The translations under genes and the position numbers were made by a program. The notes under the pieces are model-generated. The model saw only the letters and a list, made by a program, of their open reading frames with translations. It was not told where the DNA came from and searched no databases. Below are positions 1-12,200 of a stretch of 62,989 nt of DNA, in pieces. Position 1 is the first letter of the stretch; every line of letters begins with the position of its first letter. This DNA is from Nemertoderma westbladi (lineage: Eukaryota; Xenacoelomorpha; Nemertodermatida; Nemertodermatidae), in the NCBI GenBank assembly GCA_032718475.1, contig JAUCBJ010007897.1:1-62989 (forward strand). The letters run 5' to 3'.

Positions 1-14
1 TAAACACCACCGCA

Positions 15-1400
15 GTGTATCGAGCACTCGTACATGAGAAAGACACAGACAGCGACCTTACCTTAACTACTTCCGATCAACAACCATCTTGGAAAGCGCC
101 AACTTCCAATATAGGAATCCGAGAGTTTCCTGTGGTGCAGGTAAGGGTGCACGGACCTAAACGGAGTTATGTAGTGAACGCCCTCCTGGACTCCGGCAGC
201 ACAGGAACATTCATCGATAAAGAGCTAGCCGAAGATATATTTGCTGGACAACCCAAGTTCCGAACCAAGCTAAACATGTCAGGGATCATGCAGGTTTGGA
301 ATTCTACTGTAGCTGCCGACTATTATATAGGCGCGTTGTCCACCCCCCAGGACGAACTAGGAGAACATAGCATAAGGTCAGTGAAAATGGTGGCTATAAA
401 GAACTTCGCTACTACTCAAGCAGACCTTTATAATTGGGACGAGGATGAGAGCATCCAACATCTTAACATACCTCGATTCCAGACTGATTATCCTGGAGTG
501 CAAATACTCATCGGCCAAAACGCGCATGAGGCGCTGGAGACATTAGAGAAACGGCCTGCTCAACCGCAGCCACTACAGACCTATGCGGTAAGAACTAGAG
601 TAGGTTGGTACCTTACTGGACCTTCCGGTAGAACGCTCAGGGAAAGACTGCTTCAAGATCGCGTCTGCCAGATGAGTGAATGGGAAGATGATACTAGTGA
701 GGGAGACGACCCAACTGAGGGAACACCACACTCCTCAGATAATGACAATCTTAGCTCCAATGTAGATCAATGGAGATATTGCCCCAAGAAGTTTAATCCA
801 ACGGACATCGCTTCCAGAGGAGCAACTCCTCAAGAACTGACAGATACTACAGACCGATTAGGTGAACCCGACTTCCTGAGTAAGGAGAATGAATGGCCTC
901 CCCATCTTACTCCGACTGAGATTATACCAGCCAAGGGAGCGGAGAAAGTCGAACCTGAAACCCGGACGTGTGGATCGGAGTTATTTGAACCCGGGATAGA
1001 TCTGTCGGTATTACATGTTGCCAGGGACGACGCCGTGGATCTGGGCCTCCCCTCCGCGAGTGGATCCTTCATGAAGATCAGAGAGAGCGATTGGAGCTCT
1101 GGAACATCAGACGTCTCGCAGGGACTCTCACCTCTCCTGCAGAGAGCGACGGACCACTATAGCTCCTGGAATCGGCTTTGTGACGCCGTCATATACTTTG
1201 AGCGATGTTTCTATCGTCACTATTCCAGGACGAAGAGGAAACCTGGAATTGTATTCAGGATGCAGCGACTCAATCACCCAGTCGGTCGTTTGTGTTTATC
1301 GGAAGGGAATGGAGGACTCTCCGGAAACTGTGGAAGGCAAGATTCTCTTCCCACGACCACCTCCCTAATCCTTCAAACATCTAGGGACTCCATAACGTAA
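15..1400 (+). pseudogene. BEL/Pao retrotransposon pol relic (protease plus RNase H/integrase linker)
   Basis: A 461-codon open frame holding two separated parts of a BEL/Pao polyprotein. Residues about 35-205 resemble the retropepsin-like protease of this group: the catalytic triplet DSG is at residues 59-61, followed further on by the IGQNAHEAL and GWYLTGP stretches. From about residue 250 the frame reads WRYCPKKFNPTDIASRG, a sequence that in BEL/Pao elements lies after RNase H and before the integrase. The reverse transcriptase and RNase H that should lie between them, several hundred residues, are absent. The frame nevertheless stays open across the deletion. It degenerates after about residue 370 and there is no integrase. 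The left side is cut by the window edge, so gag cannot be judged. Best read as an internally deleted retrotransposon copy. Confidence 0.8.
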
Positions 1401-1945
1401 CAACATATGGAGTGGGTGTGTGACTCTATTATTTTATATTATTTTATCATCTTTATATTTATGTATGTATTACTATGTAATTTTATTACAATCGTTTTAT
1501 TTAATTTAGTAGAATATTATTTAGCGATTATTTTGTAGAATAGTGCAATATATTCGTGTTTATTACGTACATACTTACTTATATTATATTTAGTGCGACG
1601 GCGAAGAAATAATTATTTTTTCTCTTTCCTTACTGTCCGTATTATATTATAAATACGTAACTACAGTAAGATGAAATGTCCGTACTTATTAAAGTACAAT
1701 AAAGCCACTACTATATTTAAGTATTATTGGTAGGCAGAGTATTAGGAATGCAAAGTTCAGATCCTCGTGTCTCGGCTAAACCAAGCTCTGGGTAGACCTT
1801 GGAAACGACTTGCCTCTTCACACTGACATTGCTTCGTGCGATATTGCTCTCATACCGTATATTAAATAATACATATAGTAGCGTGATGTCCCTTTAACAG
1901 TAGCGTATAACGCAAAATAAATCTGTTAAACCCTTTGACCATCTG
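1401..1945. other. AT-rich stretch without recognised gene
   Basis: Mostly poly(A/T)-rich sequence following the BEL/Pao relic. A GTTCAGATCC stretch near 1757 faintly resembles a Pol III B box, but no A box was found. No LTR end or polypurine tract is visible. Confidence 0.5.
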
Positions 1946-2270
1946 TAATTCTAGTCGATTAAGATATCGCGGCACCCACCGATATACTTGAAAGACAAAT
2001 TCTAGAATCAGTGGTTAACGTCCCCAGACAAGTTCTGGAATAAATCGGTGCCCATCTCAAATATTAATTAATTAATATTTGCAAAATCTAATAAGTCAAA
2101 ATCTGTAAAATTCAGATCCTTCAACAATTCTAGTCAATTAAGATATCGTAGCATTTACCGATATTCTTAAAAAGACAATTGTCATAGAATTAAGGATCTT
2201 GTGTCCCCAGACATGTTCTGGAATCCAAATATGTCCATTTAATTATCAAATAATAAAATTTCAGGGAATA
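1946..2270 (+). repeat. Two diverged tandem copies, period about 179 bp
   Basis: The block starting near 1951 (CTAGTCGATTAAGATATCG) recurs near 2130 (CTAGTCAATTAAGATATCG). Both are followed by matching blocks ending in GTCCCCAGACA.GTTCTGGAAT. The copies differ by substitutions and small indels, so the duplication is not recent. Confidence 0.7.
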
Positions 2271-3908
2271 AATTTAAATTCATGTCTTTTAATGAATTTA
2301 ATAAATTGCCATTTTACGCAATTTATAAAGTTCCCAAAATTCCATTAATTAATAGATCAAGGGAGCGGAGATTTATCTTATCATGCGTATGAGTGTGTGA
2401 AAGTCTCCCAAACATAGTCAATAGCCGATAAAATTCATAAAGTCATGTATAAAACAGAACATTGACTATTAAAGAATTACTATTAAATAACATCCCAGAT
2501 CTGTATGCATTGGAATCACCCTAATTCTACCGCTAGCTTTGCATAATGTCACCATAGCAACAACCACGCTAGAATTAGAATTGAGTTAAAAGAACAATAG
2601 AAAGCTTGTCCCATTGAATAGCATAGGGAATAAATAGTGCACTGATAGTATCCAAGGATACATAATAATACAGTGACATTCTGGAAGGCATTGACTAACG
2701 GACAAGTGACCCGAGTGTGTAATTTGTGACAAGTTGTGTGTGTGGTATTTGTGAGTTTATAGGTGAATGTTACTGCTAAGGTGTGTTTACAGTAGCTAGT
2801 CGCAATCGTAAAAGTAACCTAACTCTCCAAGGAAACCTGAAGTACATCTAAGCCTTTGGGACGGACAGTTGAGTGACTTGTGCCGGTTGTCGTTGTCGTT
2901 GTGCGGCTACGTCGTTGGCGAAAGTACAGCGGCTACGACACATCGGCGCTGAGGATCTCGTACTGTCCGGGGTTGATTGGGGTAGACAGCGACGCCCGCT
3001 CGCCTAAATATAAACTCATTATAATATGGATAAACTCATATATAGCAGATATGACGGAGTTGATAGAAGATGGTCTGGTCATCCTATCGATTTACACAAT
3101 ACGGACTATGTCGACTATATATCCTGCCCAGCGGAGTCGGAACCATAAACTGAAATTCGAATGCGAAAATTCTATTCGAAATCGACTCGAAAGAAAAGAC
3201 ACTAAAGAAACAAATAAACGCGGTAACTCCAACGTATATTTAGAATTCTTGATAGAAGCATTGTAACAACAAATAAATATCACCCGCGTTTCCCCTACCA
3301 GACGTGCGTCTTTGGTATTATTACGGTAAATGCCCTAGACCCAGCCAATAAACGGAAAGACATAAACATCCACGGAAACGTTGTGTTAAACACAGTTGTG
3401 TTCGTTATATTTACTGGAGTTTCGAGCGAAGCTTGTTTGACGTATCACCTATGCTCACTCGGCTCTAACGATCCTAGAGTAAACCTACGATCAGAGTCCC
3501 GGAATACTCGGTCAAACCTCCTCATTCCTTAGTTGGACCTCAGACCTGCGATCCTGGTGGTGTCGCGGATCCTCTTGGACGGTATTCACTGTTCAAGATC
3601 TAGTGCTACCCTAACAATTAATCGGTAACACTCCGACAGTGATTTCTAGCTAGCCGCCCATCTTACCTAGCTGGATTATGACGCAGACACCTAATATCAC
3701 TATCCAACCGTATGGTCGTCCCGTTTAACGCGATACAACCCCTCATCAAGGTGAAGGAGAGCGTTGTACGAAACGAGTTAAACGCTATTTTATAAAGATC
3801 GAAAAGGAAACCTGCGTTTGTTCAGATAAACGTAAGTTATAACAGTGAGTCCAATCGATAAACGAATTGGCCTTATCTCAATTCGATTGGGAAATCCCGA
3901 ATCTCTAA
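2271..3908. other. Unassigned, no supported gene
   Basis: AT-rich to about 2690, then more balanced composition. A 128-codon frame at 2880-3266 has low-complexity valine/arginine-rich sequence at its start and no recognisable domain, so it is not called. The stretch 3270-3800 is compositionally like retroelement untranslated sequence but shows no diagnostic motif. Confidence 0.4.
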
Positions 3909-4174
3909 GAAGTTATCGAACTTGGACGATCCTATTCTCTGCGAGAGTTTTTGGATGAACGTATCCAGCTACGAGCGGAGGAAAATCAGCTCGAGGAGAA
4001 GCATATCGAAACGGCAGATACCTCGACCACAATCCTACACCTTCTGATGCAATCATATTGCACCCTTCACCCAGGAGTTATGGCCCTCCTAGTAAAGTGG
4101 CTCCCCCCAAAGAGAAAAAGACTCTTGCTAGCCTCAAAAAACTGCGTAAACGCCGTCTGCGTAAGAAAGACTAA
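3909..4174 (+). pseudogene. Short broken coding relic with charged coiled-coil-like and basic tail segments
   Basis: Not identified. One frame, open from 3909, reads a charged, helix-prone stretch (REFLDERIQLRAEENQLEEK). A second frame then gives a convincing lysine/arginine-rich end (KKTLASLKKLRKRRLRKKD) terminated at 4172-4174. Passing from one to the other needs a frameshift at about 4050-4080. The charged character would fit the start of a retroelement gag or a small nuclear protein. Neither is demonstrated. The nearest retroelement is the BEL/Pao relic at the window start. Confidence 0.3.
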
Positions 4175-7052
4175 CTGTTTAGAGTATCTTTATGTTTTAG
4201 AAACTGTGATTTTTATATTTTATAGACTGAAAATCCCATTTTCTGGGAGCGGTGTAAAAGCCTTTGCTGAATTGCCCCGTTATTTTTATTATCTTTTACA
4301 TTAAAATACTCTGTAGTTGATTTAATAAGTGTAAGAGACCGTATTATTGCTGTATCGGTGTTTTTGGAGGATCTAAGACCTGTTTCCTCCGTGTGTGTGC
4401 TGTGGGGGGCATGTTTTGTGGTTCTGTGGCAATTCGTGACGCAAAGGGGTGATAGCTACTCTTGAACAGTAGTTACTATGACTACGGTTAACAGCTGACA
4501 TTCATACGTGTTGATTTCCTTTGTTCTACGGCGTCTCTCAGTTCAGTCAGCCAATGAGAGCGTTTTTGTGGCTCCTTGTACAGAAAATTTCCGAGAAATG
4601 ACGCAATGCCTATGTGCAGTGTTTACATTCAGTCTTGAGCCAAAGAAAGAACGGCTTGGAAGTATTTTGTGCTGTACTGCTTTTTAGTCGTACACTAGTA
4701 GGTTTAATTATAAAGGGCATATATCCTTTAACGGACCTGCATGCCTATATCTCATTGCTGACATACCGGTACTGACTTGTTGTTTTATACTGCTATTTGC
4801 TGTCAGTTCTTCATAATATGGTTGATGAATAATTATATTTGGAATAACGATAAATAACCCCGCAACCCAATATTCTTGATATACCGAAGGTAAGAGAGAA
4901 AGGTTACCAATAACGATTGTGACTTATGTTAAAGTGGTTTGAAGTGAATCTAATGTTATTTGATAGACCCTACATGAGTCAGCCTGTGTTCCTTTTATAT
5001 GTGACTAAAATCAGTGAAGATTGGCAGATTAGTGTGCAGTATTGTGCAGCATTGTGTATGAGTGAGTCTGTTAAAGAAGCAATTCCTAAAGAATGCGTCA
5101 TATATGTGAATTATAATTAAGCCATATCGTTGTGAGTAGTTTAAGTCATAACTCTGTTTATATAGATAAAGCGCCACGTCCTAAAGGAACTGTTAATATT
5201 ACCGAAGGTGAATAATATTGTCAGAGATTATATAGTACTGTCAGTCGAATAATACATTAGGCTTACATAGCAATAAAAATTAAACCGTCGAACCCAATCT
5301 CCCGGGAATATCCAGCGGGTGAATGGTCGCGCACGGATTGGTTTCGACTAGTGTAGTGAATCAAATACTTGTCATAGACTAAAAGCAGATTTAATATCTA
5401 GAAGACATCTTAATTTGGTGGGTTAAACTGCCAAAGGTCTGAAAGCGCGAACAATAGTCGATAGTGGGAAGGAGGGCAGGACTACATTGGGTGCGGTGCA
5501 TTATATAGGGTGTCTGCAGCTATAATCAACACCTGATACTACATTGGGCACGTGTCGGGTTTGGCATGGGGAGTGGTCTTTAGAAGCCATCTTGAAGGCA
5601 AAGGTGATTAAGATAGTCCGTGTTTAGATTGAATCATCTCCCTTCGAGGAAGTGGCTGATGTGTTTTATGGCTGGCTACGGTCAAATGCACTACTGTATA
5701 TTTAGTTTCAGTAGCTTCAGTGAAAATAAGGCTAGTGTTGTCAAATGTCCAGTGTGGACGTCCTGTTCTATGATCGTACCCATGGCAATGCGCAGTGGTC
5801 ATGTTGAGAATGGCTAAGGGTGACGTTTGTAGGGCAACATTTGTAAGGGACGTTTTAAATGTTTCAAAGAATGCTTGACAGGCATCCGACTAAGCAAAGG
5901 GCATTGGAATGCTTGAGCAGCATTCTTAAGGCTAAATGACATACGGATGAACTCCCAGATGCTAAATCGCTTTGGACTGGTGGTCCTGTTGCTTCTTTGA
6001 AGAGTTCGAATCCATGGTGCTGATCATCCACAGGTTTATCGTGGGCAACAAGTTCTGGAAATTCATCACACAGAATTCGAGAAGATCATTGGGGGGATCC
6101 GAGGCAAAACTATTCCGAAGATGGCTGTAGATCTAGGTGCGCTATGCTTGATGGAATAATGGACATACTGTATATGATGGAGATCCGGGAGTCTGCGTCC
6201 ACCAACATTGATAGCGAGATGGTTGGTTGCAACGAAATCACTACCGCAGTTGCACAGAGACATCTGCAATATAAATACCTGTGTGAAGAATCAGTCGCTT
6301 ACTGTAGAAGTTGTGGGATTGCACGTGCGAATCGGTATATCATTGGCAGCGATGATGATAAGGGGTCTCGGTTCAGGTGTCCCAAACCATTTGTCATTGG
6401 GGAGGCAGAATAGACACGTACAGTCGTACGTACAGTCGTACGTACACGTAGTCACTGTACAGTCACTGTACAGTCACCTGTAGTCACTTCCTGTACCGAC
6501 TAGGAATACCCTTGGGAGATTATTTTAGAAATCCCAAAGAATTACCCTTGGGACTGTAGGGAGTTAGTGTATGGCGCCCTCCCCAGCCTAAGAGGCAACA
6601 GCCAAGGGAGATGAGCCTTTATGGTAGCCTCCACGTTCACCGATCACTTTACTTTTACTTCACTACCGGTATCGCTAAGTTTTTCTGACTAAAATTGTAA
6701 CCGACTAACATCGGTATTAGGGGGGATAAAATCCACCCGAAAGGACAATACAGCAATATGCTAGTAGCACTGCTTTATCCCTTCAAATTTCCCGCGGGAA
6801 CCATCCATTCATTTAATCAGTACTTGTCTGCACTCTGCATTGCGTCACTGAAACAGTACTGCTAGCAGTACTGGTGCCGGTGCAGAGCAGGTATACCTAA
6901 TTGGAATTGCCAACATCTACCTACAGATCTAATAACAATTCACAATAAAACAACTAGGCCTACTGAACTATAGGATAGGTAATACCGTAGCTGTATTCTT
7001 GGTATTCTCACTCTCAGACAGTCAGACTGCCCAAACAAGCAGATCCGAGATT
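4175..7052. other. Long non-coding stretch upstream of SPAG7
   Basis: No gene recognised on either strand. A local cluster at 6416-6480 is built from CGTACAGTCGTACGTACAG and AGTCACTGTACAG units with strong self-complementarity. Open frames at 5608-5817 and 6066-6483 overlap on both strands, lack recognisable domains and look like chance frames in a more GC-balanced block. The SPAG7 promoter should lie near 6950-7050; no clear TATA box is seen there. Confidence 0.4.
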
Positions 7053-8732
7053 ATGGCCGACCTTCTTGGATCTATTTTAGGACAAATGGATAAACCTCCA
7101 TCACTTACGCCAAAGGTTAGAGTCGCATTTACTGATTTATTCAATAAAATATTTCACAAGTAACTGTAAATGTGAAGACCTATTTCAGTCGTAGTCTTAC
7201 ACCAGTCCGAGTCCAGTAGGTGGGCCTAACTGCCTAATCCTGTAATCGTTTTTAATTACTCTTACCTGTAGTAGTCCATGAATGCTCCTGCTCTGTACAT
7301 CAGCACACAGTGTAGAGTCTCTAATTACAGAATATTTAATGTTTCTAATAATTCCAGGAACGGAAGCTTCGCGCCGCAGCGAAAGAGAAAGATAAACTCG
7401 AGAAAGCAAACTTGTCCGTCATACGTAGAAAAATACAGAAATCCATCACTGAGTTCCTAAACGACCCAACATTGGAACGTCTGAAACTCGAACCCATGGA
7501 TAAAGTGAGTAGGCTGTTTAGCCTAGCCTAATCCAGTATGTTATTGATTTAGTGGCCTAACAAGTTGTAGTTCAGTTGTAGCAGTTAGACTGTTAAGTTA
7601 AACTTCATTTTTTCCAGAATTATTGAAGCCGTTTAAATTCTTGAACTGGAAACTTGGAGCAGTTCAATCAAATAACACATTCCCCAAGATATAATTGATT
7701 CAATTAACAGCTGATTACTCCCAAAACAAAATAAACTGTACGCTGTTCTATTGTTTTGTGTATATAGAATAACGTTGCCATGTAAACCTGCTCCTTCTTT
7801 CTATTAATTGAAGACATTGACAATTCGCCGAGGTAGTGATTAATACACTACTAACACTACAGTTCAGTAGAAGTGATTTTAAGATTTAACGTGGAAACAT
7901 TTTATCCAATCCATATGATGTTTTCTGATCGGGAAATGGATGTTAAATTTGTTTACCTTTTTAGTTTTTATAATTTAATTTGTTTTTGTATTACTTGTAA
8001 TTTACTTATATTTAATATAACAATGTTTCTTGTTTCTATGTAGTAATTTGTTTACTAATTTCCACCAGACAGGTCGGGTTATGGCCCACGAAGCAGCCGA
8101 TATCGCCGGACTTAACAGCCAATCATGTTGCGAAGAAGAAACAGATAAGTATGTTTTGATGTTCAAAAAGGAATTTCTTCCATGTGACGCGGAATTAGCT
8201 GCCCTCAGGTTTGTTACTGCCAGAATCCTTGGTACATTGTTTTTCGGTCTGTTCCCCTGCAAGATTAAGGATTGATCTTTATCTCCCGAGAGATACGTTA
8301 TTAGCGGGATATAAAGTATCGTCATACTGCTCGGTTCATCTGCTCTCAGTGACACGAGTACGTCTGTTGTCACACGATGGCAGACTTCATTTAAGATGAA
8401 GTTGTAAATATTCATCTCCAATATTTTTGTTTAGACGCGGAGAAGTGTACAACCCCTCGACTAGTTCCCAAGGAGAGCAGACCTCCCGTACAGGAGACGG
8501 GTCCCCCACCGGTGTGGTTACCCAGCCCCCCGCTGAGAAACGTTACATATCCAAGTACACCCACCTCCTGGGAACCAATAGCGAGGAGGCTATAGCCGCA
8601 GTGGCCAACCAATCCTATGGGCTGGTGAGTTCCCATAGGAAACGGGACCAACGCAGCATCGAACAAACTCTCAACGATATTCGGCATAAAAAGCGAGTCA
8701 AATCGAAAGATACAGAGGAAGAGACTAGTTGA
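7053..8732 (+). CDS. SPAG7: Sperm-associated antigen 7 orthologue, four coding exons
   Basis: Coding exons 7053-7115, 7358-7504, 8069-8208 and 8435-8732 join in frame to 215 residues, close to the about 227 of vertebrate SPAG7. Every junction is GT-AG: donors at 7116, 7505 (a perfect GTGAGT) and 8209; acceptors ending at 7357, 8068 and 8434. Family hallmarks: an N-terminus reading MADLLGSILGQMDKPPSL, a charged coiled-coil-like exon 2 ending in EPMDK, the YVLMFKKEF motif in exon 3, and an SKYTHLLG plus KRDQRSIEQTLNDIRHKKR C-terminus. The R3H-like nucleic-acid-binding domain of the family spans exons 2 and 3. SPAG7 is a small, conserved, probably nuclear protein of poorly known function. No in-frame stop or frameshift is seen, so this is likely a working gene inside transposon-rich DNA. 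Confidence 0.9.
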
Positions 8733-8849
8733 TATGAGATGAGTTATATACCGAATTCGTTTGCTCAAAGATACTGTCATACTCCTAATTATTATTATTG
8801 TTGTACTTGAGTTCATCTAAAGTATTTATTAATATATTTTTTATTTCAA

Positions 8850-8855
8850 AATAAA
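8850..8855 (+). promoter_or_regulatory. Polyadenylation signal of SPAG7
   Basis: An exact AATAAA lies 118 bp after the SPAG7 stop codon in AT-rich 3' sequence. It is the first canonical signal downstream. Confidence 0.6.
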
Positions 8856-8935
8856 TTGTATGTTTGATTAAAATATATTTAATTTCAATTGAAGTTGGAT
8901 AACAACGAGAGGTTTATATAGGACCATGCGGGTGG

Positions 8936-9010
8936 GTATGAAGCTGTTTGATTTGAATGCTACCATGTGATACGGTCCTGAGAGGTCCTGGTTCGAATCC
9001 CGGTCCCAGC
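8936..9010 (+). mobile_element. Possible tRNA-derived SINE remnant (B box only)
   Basis: GGTTCGAATCC at 8990-9000 is an exact Pol III B-box consensus followed by a complementary CCGGTCCC arm. No convincing A box or tRNA fold was found upstream, so an intact tRNA gene is unlikely. Confidence 0.35.
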
Positions 9011-9233
9011 GTAAACAACAGGGTTCTATTTGTACTTCACCAGCCCTCCACATAAAACAAGCCATCACGAACACTAACTGACCTTTATAGAAAGCCAAAT
9101 AAAAAGGAGCAACCAAATATTGAATGAAAATAATAATAAAAAAAATACAACTATTACATTTTATACTATATTACTTTCACATCATCACACTATTATAAGT
9201 AATATATATATATAAATTTATTGACAAATATTT

Positions 9234-12200
9234 CACAAATAGCACGGGCACAATAACAGTCCACTAATAAGGGTAACTCACAAATAGCACGGGCACAATA
9301 ACAGTCCACTAATAAGGGTAACTCACAAATAGCACGGGCACAATAACAGTCAACTAATAAGGGTAACTCACAAATATCACGGGCACAATAACAGTCCACT
9401 AATAAGGGTAACTCACAAATAGCACGGGCACAATAACAGTCCACTAATAAGGGTAACTCACAAATAGCACGGGCACAATAACAGTCCACTAATAAGGGTA
9501 ACTCACAAATAGCACGGGCACAATAACAGTCCACTAATAAGGGTAACTCACAAATTGCACGGGCACAATAACAGTCCACTAATAAGGGTAACTCACAAAT
9601 AGCACGGGCACAATAACAGTCCACTAATAAGGGTAACTCACAAATAGCACGGGCACAATAACAGTCCACTAATAAGGGTAACTCACAAATAGCACGGGCA
9701 CAATAACAGTCCACTAATAAGGGTAACTCACAAATAGCACGGGCACAATAACAGTCCACTAATAAGGGTAACTCACAAATAGCACGGGCACAATAACAGT
9801 CCACTAATAAGGGTAACTCACAAATATCACGGGCACAATAACAGTCCACTAATAAGGGTAACTCACAAATAGCACGGGCACAATAACAGTCCACTAATAA
9901 GGGTAACTCACAAATAGCACGGGCACAATAACAGTCCACTAATAAGGGTAACTCACAAATAGCACGGGCACAATAACAGTCCACTAATAAGGGTAACTCA
10001 CAAATAGCACGGGCACAATAACAGTCCACTAATAAGGGTAACTCACAAATATCACGGGCACAATAACAGTCCACTAATAAGGGTAACTCACAAATAGCAC
10101 GGGCACAATAACAGTCCACTAATAAGGGTAACTCACAAATAGCACGGGCACAATAACAGTCCACTAATAAGGGTAACTCACAAATAGCACGGGCACAATA
10201 ACAGTCCACTAATAAGGGTAACTCACAAATAGCACGGGCACAATAACAGTCCACTAATAAGGGTAACTCACAAATATCACGGGCACAATAACAGTCCACT
10301 AATAAGGGTAACTCACAAATAGCACGGGCACAATAACAGTCCACTAATAAGGGTAACTCACAAATAGCACGGGCACAATAACAGTCCACTAATAAGGGTA
10401 ACTCACAAATAGCACGGGCACAATAACAGTCCACTAATAAGGGTAACTCACAAATAGCACGGGCACAATAACAGTCCACTAATAAGGGTAACTCACAAAT
10501 AGCACGGGCACAATAACAGTCCACTAATAAGGGTAACTCACAAATAGCACGGGCACAATAACAGTCCACTAATAAGGGTAACTCACAAATAGCACGGGCA
10601 CAATAACAGTCCACTAATAAGGGTAACTCACAAATAGCACGGGCACAATAACAGTCCACTAATAAGGGTAACTCACAAATAGCACGGGCACAATAACAGT
10701 CCACTAATAAGGGTAACTCACAAATAGCACGGGCACAATAACAGTCCACTAATAAGGGTAACTCACAAATAGCACGGGCACAATAACAGTCCACTAATAA
10801 GGGTAACTCACAAATAGCACGGGCACAATAACAGTCCACTAATAAGGGTAACTCACAAATAGCACGGGCACAATAACAGTCCACTAATAAGGGTAACTCA
10901 CAAATAGCACGGGCACAATAACAGTCCACTAATAAGGGTAACTCACAAATAGCACGGGCACAATAACAGTCCACTAATAAGGGTAACTCACAAATAGCAC
11001 GGGCACAATAACAGTCCACTAATAAGGGTAACTCACAAATAGCACGGGCACAATAACAGTCCACTAATAAGGGTAACTCACAAATAGCACGGGCACAATA
11101 ACAGTCCACTAATAAGGGTAACTCACAAATAGCACGGGCACAATAACAGTCCACTAATAAGGGTAACTCACAAATAGCACGGGCACAATAACAGTCCACT
11201 AATAAGGGTAACTCACAAATAGCACGGGCACAATAACAGTCCACTAATAAGGGTAACTCACAAATAGCACGGGCACAATAACAGTCCACTAATAAGGGTA
11301 ACTCACAAATAGCACGGGCACAATAACAGTCCACTAATAAGGGTAACTCACAAATAGCACGGGCACAATAACAGTCCACTAATAAGGGTAACTCACAAAT
11401 AGCACGGGCACAATAACAGTCCACTAATAAGGGTAACTCACAAATAGCACGGGCACAATAACAGTCCACTAATAAGGGTAACTCACAAATAGCACGGGCA
11501 CAATAACAGTCCACTAATAAGGGTAACTCACAAATAGCACGGGCACAATAACAGTCCACTAATAAGGGTAACTCACAAATAGCACGGGCACAATAGCAGT
11601 CCACTAATAAGGGTAACTCACAAATAGCACGGGCACAATAACAGTCCACTAATAAGGGTAACTCACAAATAGCACGGGCACAATAACAGTCCACTAATAA
11701 GGGTAACTCACAAATAGCACGGGCACAATAACAGTCCACTAATAAGGGTAACTCACAAATAGCACGGGCACAATAACAGTCCACTAATAAGGGTAACTCA
11801 CAAATAGCACGGGCACAATAACAGTCCACTAATAAGGGTAACTCACAAATAGCACGGGCACAATAACAGTCCACTAATAAGGGTAACTCACAAATAGCAC
11901 GGGCACAATAACAATCCACTAATAAGGGTAACTCACAAATATCACGGGCACAATAACAGTCCACTAATAAGGGTAACTCACAAATAGCACGGGCACAATA
12001 ACAGTCCACTAATAAGGGTAACTCACAAATAGCACGGGCACAATAACAGTCCACTAATAAGGGTAACTCACAAATAGCACGGGCACAATAGCAGTCCACT
12101 AATAAGGGTAACTCACAAATAGCACGGGCACAATAACAGTCCACTAATAAGGGTAACTCACAAATAGCACGGGCACAATAACAGTCCACTAATAAGGGTA

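Noticed and set aside
2880-3266. 128-codon frame as a gene
   Set aside because: Low-complexity start, no domain, and an overlapping opposite-strand frame; nothing distinguishes it from chance.
6066-6483. Overlapping frames on both strands upstream of SPAG7
   Set aside because: No homologous motif and no splice signals connecting them; left as unassigned.
8936-9010. Functional tRNA gene
   Set aside because: A perfect B box but no A box, anticodon loop or acceptor stem.
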